A stretch of DNA of 64,000 bases, taken from Paenibacillus sp. HB172176 (lineage in GTDB: Bacteria; Bacillota; Bacilli; Paenibacillales; Paenibacillaceae). Location: NCBI RefSeq assembly GCF_011947265.1, contig NZ_JAATHD010000007.1, positions 154,070 to 218,069 on the forward strand, read 5' to 3'. Below, in pieces: positions 26,304 through 36,500 of this stretch (the stretch's first letter is position 1; each line of letters begins with the position of its first letter). A model generated the notes under the pieces. The model was not told where the DNA came from. It saw only the letters and a list, made by a program, of their open reading frames with translations, and ran no database searches. The position numbers were made by a program, and so were the translations under genes.

Positions 26304-26471
26304 TGTTCAAAAAGTCTGGTTTCAAGAATCGAGGAGATTGGATGAAGCTAGAAAGTGAGTAGCGGAGCGTAGGTGAGCCTACGTGAGCAACGGAACTTTC
26401 GGCTGAATTCAATATCCGATGTCGAGTTGCTTACAGTTTCACTTCGTTATTGAAATTGGGCTTTTTGAACA
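26304..26471 (+). repeat. 168-nt foldable leader element with a 22-bp closing stem
   Basis: The 22 bases at 26304-26325 pair with 26450-26471 without interruption if G-U pairs are allowed; the outer 11 pairs (TGTTCAAAAAG with CTTTTTGAACA) are perfect. Inside, GAAAGT pairs with ACTTTC around a hairpin GTAGG-TGAG-CCTAC. The preserved nested stems suggest selection at the RNA level. It lies in the 5' leader of importer 2. It could be a dispersed Paenibacillus repeat, a processed RNA, or a cis-regulatory structure. It is not a known riboswitch class that I recognise. Confidence 0.65.
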
Positions 26472-26510
26472 ACCTCTAGAAACAGACAAACAAAAGGATG
26501 TGGAGCAAGC

Positions 26511-27476
26511 ATGCAAAACACGATTTCCGCTCAAAGCAGGGGGGGATTGGACACACGCGCGAGACAGCGAACGGGGAGCAGAATTTGGAGCAACATGCTT
26601 AGATATTGGCCGCTCTATATCATGGCGATTCCGGGAGTTATCTTTCTTGTTATTTTCAAATATATCCCTCTGGCCGGCTCGGTTATCGCCTTTCAGGACT
26701 ACAACGTCTTTCAAGGCTTCTTGCACAGCCCGTGGGTGGGCTTTAAGCATTTTCAGGCCTTGATTGATTATGCGGGCTTCCGGCGTGTGTTCGTCAACAC
26801 CTTCGTGCTCGGCGTCTTGAAGACGGTGTTCGTCTTCCCGGTTCCGGTGCTGCTCGCGCTCATGATTAACGAGGTGAGGAAGGCGCTGCTGAAGAAGGGC
26901 ATTCAGACCGCCTTGTACATTCCGCATTTCCTGTCCTGGGTTATCGTGGCGGGCATTACCTTCGATCTGTTCGCGATCGGCGGCTTGTACAATGTCGTAA
27001 TGGGATGGTTCGGTCATGCGCCGGTTCTCATCATGCAGGACAGCGACTATTTCAGACCGATCTATGTGCTGACCGGCTTATGGAAGGACGCGGGCTGGGG
27101 AACGGTCGTCTATATGGCGGCGATCAGCTCGATCGATCCGCAATTATACGAATCGGCTATGATGGACGGGGCTTCGCGCTTCAAGCAGATTCGGCATATT
27201 ACGTTCCCGCTGCTCTTGCCGACGGTCGTTATCCTGTTCTTGCTGGAGATCGGCAATTTCATGGAGCTTGGCTTCGAGCATGTGTATAATCTGCTTACGC
27301 CTATGACGTACGACAAGGGCGATATTCTCGACACGTATGTATTCCGAACGGGCATCCAGCAAGCTCAGTACAGCTTTGCGACAGCCGTGGGATTGTTCCA
27401 GGCCGTTATCGGCTTTGTTCTCGTCTATACGTTCAACCGAGTGTCGAAGAAGGTTTCCGATGGGGGGTTATGGTGA
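26511..27476 (+). CDS. CUT1 sugar ABC permease (LplB-like), importer 2
   Basis: 321 residues from ATG 26511, five bases after GGAG. Six membrane segments follow a cytoplasmic N-terminus of about 35 residues. The EAA loop is YESAMMDGASRFKQIRHITFPLL, and the C-terminus is NRVSKKVSDGGLW. It is the first gene of a permease-permease-binding protein operon, an order opposite to importer 1. The next permease overlaps its last codons. Confidence 0.95.
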   Translation: MQNTISAQSRGGLDTRARQRTGSRIWSNMLRYWPLYIMAIPGVIFLVIFKYIPLAGSVIAFQDYNVFQGFLHSPWVGFKHFQALIDYAGFRRVFVNTFVLGVLKTVFVFPVPVLLALMINEVRKALLKKGIQTALYIPHFLSWVIVAGITFDLFAIGGLYNVVMGWFGHAPVLIMQDSDYFRPIYVLTGLWKDAGWGTVVYMAAISSIDPQLYESAMMDGASRFKQIRHITFPLLLPTVVILFLLEIGNFMELGFEHVYNLLTPMTYDKGDILDTYVFRTGIQQAQYSFATAVGLFQAVIGFVLVYTFNRVSKKVSDGGLW

Positions 27477-28345
27477 AAATGTCGATATCCAAAAGCGAGA
27501 AGGCCTGGGAAATTGGCGTGGTTATCATTCTGTGCGTACTGTCCCTCATCGCGCTTATTCCGCTTCTGTCGGTGATCTCGGTGTCGTTCAGCTCGAGTCG
27601 GGCCGTCGATCTGAATCTGGTGACGATCTGGCCGAAGGAGTTCACGTTCGATTCGTGGAGCTATCTGATTGGACGCGCGGATCTTTGGAAATCCTTTGCC
27701 ATAACGGTATGCACGACCGTGATCGCTACGGTGCTAGCCTTGCTGGTCACCGCGCTGCTGGCGTATCCGTTGTCGAAGAAGGAGTTTCTGCCGGCGGGCA
27801 TTCTCATGGTCGCTGTCGTGATTACGCTGGTGTTCAAGGCGCCGATTGTTCCGTATTTTTTGACGGTTCGCAGCATCGGGCTGTACGACAATCCGCTGGT
27901 GCTCATCATTCCGCATGTCTTGAATCCGTTCAATCTGATCATTATGCGAACGTTCTTCAAGCAGTTTCCGAAGGAGCTCGAGGAGGCGGCGTTCATGGAA
28001 GGCTGCGGATACTTCCGTCTGCTGTTCCAATTCGTGCTGCCGCTGTCCAAGGCGGTGCTTGCCACGCTGGCGTTGTTCTATGGCGTGGTGGTCTGGAATC
28101 AGTTCCAGCATCCGCTGCTGTTCATTCAGGATACGGACTGGTTTCCGCTTCAGTTGAAGATCAGACAGTTCATTACGGATCCGAACGAAATGCCGTTTAT
28201 CGAATCCATTATGGATATCAACTACAATGAACGCACGCTGAAGTCCGCGACAGTCGTATTCGCCGTCATTCCGGTCATTCTCGTCTACCCGTTCCTGCAG
28301 AAGTATTTTGTGAAGGGCGCTATGATCGGTTCGGTGAAGGGTTAA
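27470..28345 (+). CDS. CUT1 sugar ABC permease (YtcP-like), importer 2
   Basis: About 291 residues. The start is uncertain: ATG 27470, GTG 27473 and ATG 27479 all follow a GGGGGG ribosome site, and 27473 or 27479 has better spacing. The EAA loop is EEAAFMEGCGYFRLLFQFVLPLS, and the chain ends VKGAMIGSVKG. Overlap with the upstream permease indicates coupled translation. No ATPase gene is adjacent. Confidence 0.94.
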   Translation: MVKMSISKSEKAWEIGVVIILCVLSLIALIPLLSVISVSFSSSRAVDLNLVTIWPKEFTFDSWSYLIGRADLWKSFAITVCTTVIATVLALLVTALLAYPLSKKEFLPAGILMVAVVITLVFKAPIVPYFLTVRSIGLYDNPLVLIIPHVLNPFNLIIMRTFFKQFPKELEEAAFMEGCGYFRLLFQFVLPLSKAVLATLALFYGVVVWNQFQHPLLFIQDTDWFPLQLKIRQFITDPNEMPFIESIMDINYNERTLKSATVVFAVIPVILVYPFLQKYFVKGAMIGSVKG

Positions 28346-28489
28346 GGATCAGTGAAGGGCTAATGTGCGGTACGGGGTTCAATCCATTCTGATTTTGGAG
28401 GCCGAGAGGCTTTTGAAATAGCAAGGTGAAACGGCTGCGCCGTCCTTTGGCGGCGGGGCTATAAAAAATGATAGTAGGGGGATTACATC

Positions 28490-30082
28490 ATGTCTTGGAG
28501 GAAATTATCTACGCTCATCTTAACGGCAGTCCTGCTGGTGTCCGTCATTAGCGGATGCGGTAGCAAGAACGACAACGAGACGACGAATACGGGAAACGCG
28601 AACGCTGCCGGCGAAGGGACCGCTTCGGATGAAGTGGTCGATCTGGAAGTCTGGTACACGAATCTGGGCTATAAGCCGATTGAGAAGGGAAGCGTGCTCT
28701 ATAACTTCTACAAGGATGAGCTTGGCGTCGGCATTATTCATCCGTACGTGGAATGGAATGGCGGTACGACATATCTGAATCAGCTCAATATGAAGATCGC
28801 AGCCAATGAAATGCCGGATCTGTTCTACCCGCAGCAAGGCATTGAAGCGAGCCTCGCGAAGAACGGCGCCATCGCGGATCTGACCGAGCTGCTGCCGAAG
28901 TACGCGCCGAACCTGTGGAACGCGATTCCGCAGGATGTCTGGAATATCGTGAAGGCGAATGATCCGACGGGCCAGGGCCGAATCTATTATGTGCCGGGCG
29001 TGCTCGATTACGGAAGAATGGGCGGGCTGATCCGCACGGACTGGCTGGAGAAGCTGGGCCTGTCGATGCCGAAGACGCAGGAGGAGTATGTGAAGGTGCT
29101 CGAAGCATTCCGCGATGGGGATCCGAACGGCAATGGCGTGAAGGATGAAATTCCGACGGGCGGCCGCGAGGAAGCGAAATGGATGGATCATCTGTTCGCG
29201 ATGTACGGCATTGCGATGAATGAAGGCAAGCCCGACTGGGATATTTACAACGGCGAGCTGACTTATTCCGCCGTGACCCAGAACATGAAGGACGCGCTGG
29301 CCTTTATCGCCGATCTGTACAAGAGAGGCTTGATCGATCCGGAGACGCTGCTGAACAATAAAGCGGCTTGGGACGGCAAGATCGATTCCGACAAAGTGGG
29401 CAACTACTATCACTGGGCCGAGGATGCGGGCGGACATATCGAGAAAATTTTCAAAAACACGAACGTGAAGGGCGACTATGCCGTTATGCCGATTCCGGAG
29501 GTGCCGGGCTACGAGGGGCAAGGCTTCTATACGCTCAAGAAGATGCAGAGTCCGGTATGGGTCGTGAAGAACAACAAGGATGAGGAGAAGCTTCTCGCCA
29601 CGATGAAGCTGCTGAACAATCTGTACGACAAGAGCAAGTGGGAGGATCTGTTCTACGGCGCGGAAGGCATGCATCATACGGTGAAGGATGGCAAGAAGGT
29701 GTCGATCGCTCCGGATAAGAGTACACAGGAGAACAAGCTGTTCCAGCCGTTCAACGATCTCGATACGCTGGAGTACAAGTCGAATCTGCTGAAGAACGCC
29801 ATGTCCGAGGAGAGAGAATGGGCGCTCGGACAGAACATTCGCAATATGGAAGAAAATCAGAAGTATGTGAAGACGATTGCCGGAGATGGATTGCCAGCGA
29901 GCATCTATGACGGATACGCGGATATTAACAACCGCACGCTGTATGTCGAGTATGCGACGAAGATCATTCTGGGGCAATATTCGATCGACAAGTTCGATGA
30001 ATTCGTGAAGAAGTGGAACGAGTCGGGCGGCGAAGAGGTCACCAAGCGCGCAAGAGAATGGTATGCGAAGGTGAAGAACTAA
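28490..30082 (+). CDS. Extracellular sugar-binding lipoprotein, importer 2
   Basis: 530 residues. The signal peptide ends with the lipobox SVISGCGSKN. The mature domain is a large family-1 binding protein with AANEMPDLFYPQ and FRDGDPNGNGVKDEIPTGG, the LplA-type Asp-rich loop. GGGGGA lies seven to nine bases before ATG 28490. The PL8 lyase gene follows after a 437-bp gap, so the likely ligand is an oligosaccharide from a uronic-acid polymer or xanthan-like glycan. The reverse strand also carries a long open frame, which I regard as a codon-bias shadow. Confidence 0.94.
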   Translation: MSWRKLSTLILTAVLLVSVISGCGSKNDNETTNTGNANAAGEGTASDEVVDLEVWYTNLGYKPIEKGSVLYNFYKDELGVGIIHPYVEWNGGTTYLNQLNMKIAANEMPDLFYPQQGIEASLAKNGAIADLTELLPKYAPNLWNAIPQDVWNIVKANDPTGQGRIYYVPGVLDYGRMGGLIRTDWLEKLGLSMPKTQEEYVKVLEAFRDGDPNGNGVKDEIPTGGREEAKWMDHLFAMYGIAMNEGKPDWDIYNGELTYSAVTQNMKDALAFIADLYKRGLIDPETLLNNKAAWDGKIDSDKVGNYYHWAEDAGGHIEKIFKNTNVKGDYAVMPIPEVPGYEGQGFYTLKKMQSPVWVVKNNKDEEKLLATMKLLNNLYDKSKWEDLFYGAEGMHHTVKDGKKVSIAPDKSTQENKLFQPFNDLDTLEYKSNLLKNAMSEEREWALGQNIRNMEENQKYVKTIAGDGLPASIYDGYADINNRTLYVEYATKIILGQYSIDKFDEFVKKWNESGGEEVTKRAREWYAKVKN

Positions 30083-30194
30083 TTTGAAGCGTATAGGGAG
30101 GCGGTCCTGCAAGCTGGACTGCCTCTCCCTTTACCAAGGCAAGGCAGTTGATGGATTTTTGGAGAGTAGATCGCTGATAGTGAGGAGCTGCAGC

Positions 30195-30324
30195 GCTGGA
30201 AACCAGCGTTGGAGGGCGGAATGGAGTCGGTCGAGTACCTGCAGAGCTGGAAATCAGCGTTGGAGGGCGAAATGGAGTCGGTCGAATGTCTGCCAGAGCT
30301 GAAAACCAGCGTTGGAGAATTTGG
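30195..30324. repeat. 51/52-bp tandem repeat, 2.5 copies, each with a small hairpin
   Basis: The 437 bp between the importer 2 binding protein and the PL8 gene contain units starting at 30195, 30246 and 30298. Each begins GCTGGAAACCAGCGTTGGAG or a close variant, forming a GCTG/CAGC hairpin, and continues with GGCGGAATGGAGTCGGTCGA. Unit 3 is truncated. Unit lengths 51 and 52 do not keep a common frame, so I read the repeat as non-coding. The following 100 bp contains short AAACACTGAAACAT-like iterations and nothing else I can name. Confidence 0.75.
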
Positions 30325-30519
30325 AAAGGCCGATACAACTCAAGGTGATAACGCTTACAATTTATGGTTATGCACTAGCGGCAGCACTGAAACATTGAAA
30401 CACTGAAACATACAACGTAACACCTAGCAACACTTGAAGTGGAGCCGCTGAGCAACACCGGAAGAAAAGCAACACTTGTAACATAGCCTTATACAACATA
30501 TGAAAGCAGGGATGAACCA

Positions 30520-33500
30520 ATGGCAAGGACAAGGTCTGGGAGAAGAGGCTTGTCTCTCGCGCTCGCAATGATACTGATCAGCAATTTGCTATATTCTGTC
30601 GGGACTCCCGCAGCGAAGGCTGCCGAGCAATCCTATACGGTAATCGCGTCACAGGACAATTTTGTGAGAAAATCAGCGTCTACAGGTCCCGATTACAGCA
30701 ATATGACCAATGGGGGCGAGACCGCCAAGGCAGCTTACCTGAATGTGAAGGGAATCAATACATCGTCGCCAAGGGAAGCTTATTTGCAATTCGATCTCGC
30801 CGATTATCCCGAGCATATTACCTCGGCTGAATTGTACTTATATGGAAATAACGGAGAGAGCTCGACGAATACGGTAACGGCTAATGTGTACGGGCTGGAT
30901 ATGCCGGGAGCAGATGATTGGAACGAAAGCACGGTCACCTGGAACACAAAGCCGGGGCTTGGCAGCAATCAATTGGGAACGATGACCTTCCCAGGCAAGG
31001 CAAGCCCGAATTGGACAGCCCTTGATGTAACCGCATACATTCAAAGTCAGCTTGGCTCAGACAAAATCGCTTCCTTCGCGGTGGCGGGCACGGATGCATT
31101 AACGCGGATTGAATCGCGATCCACTTATATTAATGATTCGTCGGGCAATAAAGCGAAGCCTTATCTCGTGATACACGGCACGCCTGCCTTGAAGTCGGTC
31201 GTGCTGACCGCGGACAGGCCGTCGGCAGGCCTTGGAGAGACGATCAATCTGTCCGTCTCGGGCATGCTGGATACGAATGCGGCGGCAGACTTGTCCGAAG
31301 CGGCTATTACTTACGCCAGCGACAATGCCAGCTTCGTCATTGACGACGCGGCAGCAGGCGCGGCCAGAGCCGTGTCTGGCGGCAGCGCGGTTATAACCGC
31401 GTCGGTCACATTGGACGGATATACGAAGACGGCAACGCTAACGCTTCTTGCGGACGGATTTCCTCCGGGGGAGTTAGCGAATCTCGCCGGAGGCGTAAGC
31501 AATGGCGAATATACGCTAAGCTGGACGAATCCTTCGGATGATGATTTTGCGGGAGTGCGCATCTATGACGGGGACGAGCTCGTCGGTTCCGCCGAAGCGG
31601 GCGAGACGTCGTTCATGCCGACTGGCCTGACAGCAGGCGAGTCCTACACCTTCCTGTTCCGAACGTTGGATGAGGCAGGCAATCTCTCGACCGGCACGCC
31701 TTATTCATTCGTCTACGAGGAGCCGAATGTGCTGGACGAAGTGACTCTGACAGCGAGCGCCGGAGTTGTGAAGCCGGGCGAGTCTGTCTCCTTCTCGGTG
31801 ACGGGGACGATGAAGAGCGGCCAGGAGGCTGATTTGTCTTCTGCCGAAGTCGCCTATGTCAGCGACAGCGGCAGTCTGGTCTTCACGGACAGCGGCGCGA
31901 GCGTGGCCGACGCGGTCTATGCGGGAGCGGCGAGGATTCATGCCGTTGCAACGCTGGATGGGGTGACGCGTGAATCGGCGCCCGTGCTGGTGCGCGTCTA
32001 TCCGTCCGCGCAAGACGAATTCGACGCGCTGCGGATCAAGTACGGAGAGCGCCTGACAGGCTATGATCCCGATGAGCCGTACAGCGTGTTCGACCCGGAT
32101 GTGCGAGGCGTAATCGAGAAGCTGGACGGGGATGCCCGCAAATATTGGGAAGCGATGGACAAGACCAGCTTTATGTGGGGCGATCTGTCCCCCGCGACCA
32201 AATCCGGCGATTTGTCGACGGCGGCGGCGCGGCTGAGAGCGATGGCGAAGGCTTGGGCTACGTACGGCACCTCCGTGTACCTTGACGAAGCGATGCTAGG
32301 CGACATGCTTGAGGCCTGGAATCGATTCTATACGACGTATTATAACGAGAATACGAGCATGTCCGGCAACTGGTTCGACTTCCTGGTCAATGTGCCGAAC
32401 AACATTAATGATTCGATGATTCTAATGTATGACGCGATCCCTTACAGCGAGCATCCCGATCTCATCGACAAGCTGAACCGGGCGATTGATACCTTCAATC
32501 CCGTCGTGACGCGCACGGGAGCCAATCGCATCTATATCAGCAAAGTGATGATGCTGAGAGGAATTACCGGCAAGGATAGCAATAAGATTGCGGCGGGCTC
32601 GGCCGGCTTGTCGGAGGTCTTCCCAAATGTGACATCGGGCGACGGCTTCTATGACGACGGCTCGTTCATTCAGCATGATTATTTCCCTTATGCCGGCGGT
32701 TACGGCAAGGCGCTTCTTCAGGATTTGACCGAAGCGCTGTGGCTGGTAAGCGGCAGTCCGTGGGATAATGTCGACCCGCAGAAGACGAATATCTTCGATT
32801 GGTATTTCAACGCCTTCGAGCCCAATCTGTTCAACGGGCAAATCATTAACGCGATCGACGGCAGGGAAATTTCCCGCGATTATAATTTCGGCGGCTATGC
32901 CATTATGAACGCCTTGCTGCTGCAGACGGAAATGGCGGGCAATCCTTATGCGGAGAAGCAGCGCAGCGCGATCAAGCATCATCTGGAGAGCGGCAGCGTT
33001 GATTCCTTCCTCAGCACGGGGACGATCTGGAATATCCAGCAGGCGAAAAAGCTGCTGAACGATCCGGATGTTCAGACCTATGCACCGCCTGAGGGCAACT
33101 TCCTGTTCTACAACCAGGATAATGTCGTTCAGAGGGGGGAGGACTGGCTGTACAGCATCTCGATGCATTCCGATCGGATGGCCAATTATGAAACGGTGAA
33201 CAACGAGAATTTGAAGGGCTGGTACGAGGCGGACGGCATGACGCAGCTGTATCTCGATCCGCTCGATTATCTCTCCTTGTTCTGGATAACGGTCGATCCG
33301 AGCCGATTGCCCGGCATTACCGTCGACCGGGATGAGAACCGTCCCCCTGCGACAAACGAGAATCGTCCTTACGTCGACAGCAGCAAGTATGCGGGCGATG
33401 GGGAATTGATGGAGAACAGCTGGACCGGGGGCGTTTCGCTGGACGGCTTGTACGGCACGGCCGGCATGGACTTCAAGCAGCATGATTACTCGGACATGGA

Positions 33501-36500
33501 TGTTTCCGCGAAGAAATCCTGGTTCATGTTCGATGATGAGATTGTGGCGCTCGGCGCCGGCATCAACAGCTCGTCGGACAGAGAGATCGAGACGATCGTC
33601 GAGAACCGCACCTTGAACTCGGCCGGAGACAACAAGCTGACGGTGGACGGCGAGATCGACGGAACGCCAATGGGCGTGCAGTCAACGCTTGGCGACACCA
33701 ATTGGATTCAACTCGAAGGCACGGGAGGCTATGTGTTCCCGAATGGCGCGGATGTGCAGATGCTGCGCGAGGAGCGGGAAGGCAAGTCGACCGACATTAA
33801 TCAAAGGTTTATCATTCCCGGCAATGACGAATTCAACAGCACCGTCCAATCGACCTCCTGGTCTTGGATTCGCGAGGATGGCTCGCATCATGGTTTGACG
33901 GGCAGCAAGCTGCAAATCGCCGCGCAGCCGGGAACGCTGAAGGGGAGCGCGAACTCCACCTCGAACCTGTTGCAGACCTCCGCGCCGAAGGAAGACTTCT
34001 ACGTGACGACGGCCGTGGATTTCGCTCCAGCGCAGGCGGAGCAGGAAGCGGGAATCCTTATTCGCAAGGATGATGATAACTATGTATCCCTCGCCATGGG
34101 CAGAACGGCGGCGAATGAAGATCGCATCATCGCCGTGAATGAAGTCGACGGAATCGCACAAATCATGGACTTCCCTCTCCCTGCAAGCGGGGAGCTGTTC
34201 CTGAAGCTCGACAAGAGCGGCGATCGTTATACCGTCTATGGGAGCGACAGCGAGGCTTCATGGGGCGAGCCGCTATACACCTTCACGAACGGGATGGCGG
34301 GCGACGACCGGTTGAATACGGGCCTGATGATGGGACTCTATGCGCAGAACGGAAGCGGAGGCGCGGCGGAAGCGACAGCAAGCTTTGACTACTTCCATCT
34401 GCTGCATACCCGCAACTACATGACGCTGTGGCTGGAGCATGGCATTCAGCCTCAGGATGAGACCTACAGCTACATTCAGCTTCCGAAGCAGGACGCTGCG
34501 GAGGTTGCCGCCTACAGCGCGCAGCCGGATGCCGTTATTCTGGCCAATACGGACGAGGTGCAGGCTGCAGCAGATACGACGCTCGGGGTTACGGGCATGA
34601 ACTTCTGGAAAAGCGGCATTTTGGACAGCGTGAAGGCGAACCAGCCGTCCTCGATCATGATGGAGGAGGGGGACAATACGCTGAAACTGGCAGTGTCCGA
34701 TCCGACTCAGAAGCAGGACGCGATCTCCTTCGAGATTAAGAAGCCGGGCGCCAGTGTGATTAGCAAGGACAGCACGGTGACGGTGCTTCAATTGTCGCCT
34801 ACGATTAAATTCAAGGTGGATGTAACAGGGGATCCGGGAAAAACGCATCATGTCGTATTCGCCTATGATCCGGCGGCGGAAGCGGCGGATTTCTCGGTAC
34901 CGGTGCTGGAATCGGTCAGCTTCGAGGATGCGTTCGCGGTAGTGGCTGCCGGCAGTGAAGCGGAACCGGGCTTCATCGCGAAGATGGACGATAATAGCGA
35001 AGCGGAGCTCAGCGCGGCGAGCATATGGTATTCGAGCAGCAATGAGAGCGTGGCGACCGTCGATTCGAACGGCACTGTCGCGGGAGTTGCTCCGGGCGAG
35101 GCCCGGATTACGGCGGCCATAACGTTGAATGGCGTCACGAAGACGGCGATGCTTCAGATCATGGTTCCTACAGAGGAGCCTTCCACTGCGACGCTGCAGC
35201 CGGTGAAGGACACCTTCGTTCGCTCAGGCATTTACAAAGAAGACAGCTACGATAATGATACGAAGTTATATGTGAAGAATGCCGGAGGCGATGATTACCG
35301 GGAAGCCTATTTCACCTTCGATCTGAGCGGTATTGAAGGCGAGATTGAAGCGGTTCGCTTCCATGCGACAGGCAAACTGGAGGATTCGGGCGGCACCTTC
35401 GTCGACACGGTCGTGAAGCCGGTGCTCGGCGGCTGGGAGGAAGGAGCGACCGCTTATGCGAACAAGCCGTTGTTAGGCAAGGCGCTGGGCGAGCCCGCAA
35501 CCTTCACGGGCACGGATAGCGAGGCAAGCTTCGATATTACCGAATACGCCAGAGAGCAGATGAAGCAAGGCGCGACGGTTGATCTTGCGCTGGCGCAGGA
35601 TGTGCTTGTCGGGCGGAAGATGTATGTGTATGCCAGCGAGAATTCAGGCAAGCAGCCGTATCTGGAGATTATCACCCACCAGTTCGCGGCGAATGAGCAG
35701 GACTCCTCAATTGATCCAGCGACGAAGGACTTTAGTAAGGACACGAATTCAGCCGACTACAAGGATATCGTAGTGACCGTATCCTGGAACGGCAACAGCC
35801 TGGAGAGCATCATGCAAGGCTCGTCAAGCCTGCAGGAAGGGACGGATTATACGGTTGTCGGCAATCGGATCACGCTGACGAAGGAATATCTCGCCGCACA
35901 GTCAGCGGGAGCGTTGGAGCTGGCTTTTGCGTTCAACGCGGGGGCGAATGCGGAGCTTGCGATAGACATTGAGGCGGCGGATACAGATTCGGGTACCGGC
36001 TCTGAAGATGATAACTCCGATCCCGGATCAGGCTCGGATTCAGACGGCTCTTCCGGGGAGGACCCGGGTGACAACGACGGCGACTCTGATCAATCTCCTG
36101 TCGCGAACGGGAATGGCGTAAGCCTGAAGGCCGCGATGAAGTCGGAGACCGTCGAAGGCGAAGCGGTCAAATTACAGGTCGACGCCGATATTTTGGAACA
36201 AGCACTCGAGATGATTGAAGGGCAAGAGCATCAGATCATTGCCATCGAAGCTCATGCAAGCGAAGCGGGCTTGAATCTGGAAATGCCGGCCTCATCCATC
36301 GAGGATGCGCTTGAGCGCGCGCCTCATGCGGTGCTGTCGATTGAAGCGGGAGCGTTCGCTTACAAGCTGCCGTTGCAGGCGCTGCGCAAGGCGGTCGAAG
36401 CAGGTTGGCTGACGCTCGGCGGCTCGGAGGAGCCCAAGCTCCTTCTCTCCATTGAAACTGTCGGCGAGGCGGATGGACAGGCGATTAACAATCAGGCGCA

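Noticed and set aside
28520-30112. A 530-codon open frame on the reverse strand, almost exactly opposite the importer 2 binding-protein gene
   Set aside because: It follows from GC-biased third positions of the sense gene. It has no ribosome site, no domain pattern, and a skewed His/Arg/Leu composition.
30195-30324. CRISPR-like array
   Set aside because: Units are contiguous without unique spacers and there are no cas genes, so it is an ordinary tandem repeat.
30084-30406. Small proteins in the tandem-repeat gap
   Set aside because: The unit lengths of 51 and 52 bp shift the frame between copies, which argues against coding.
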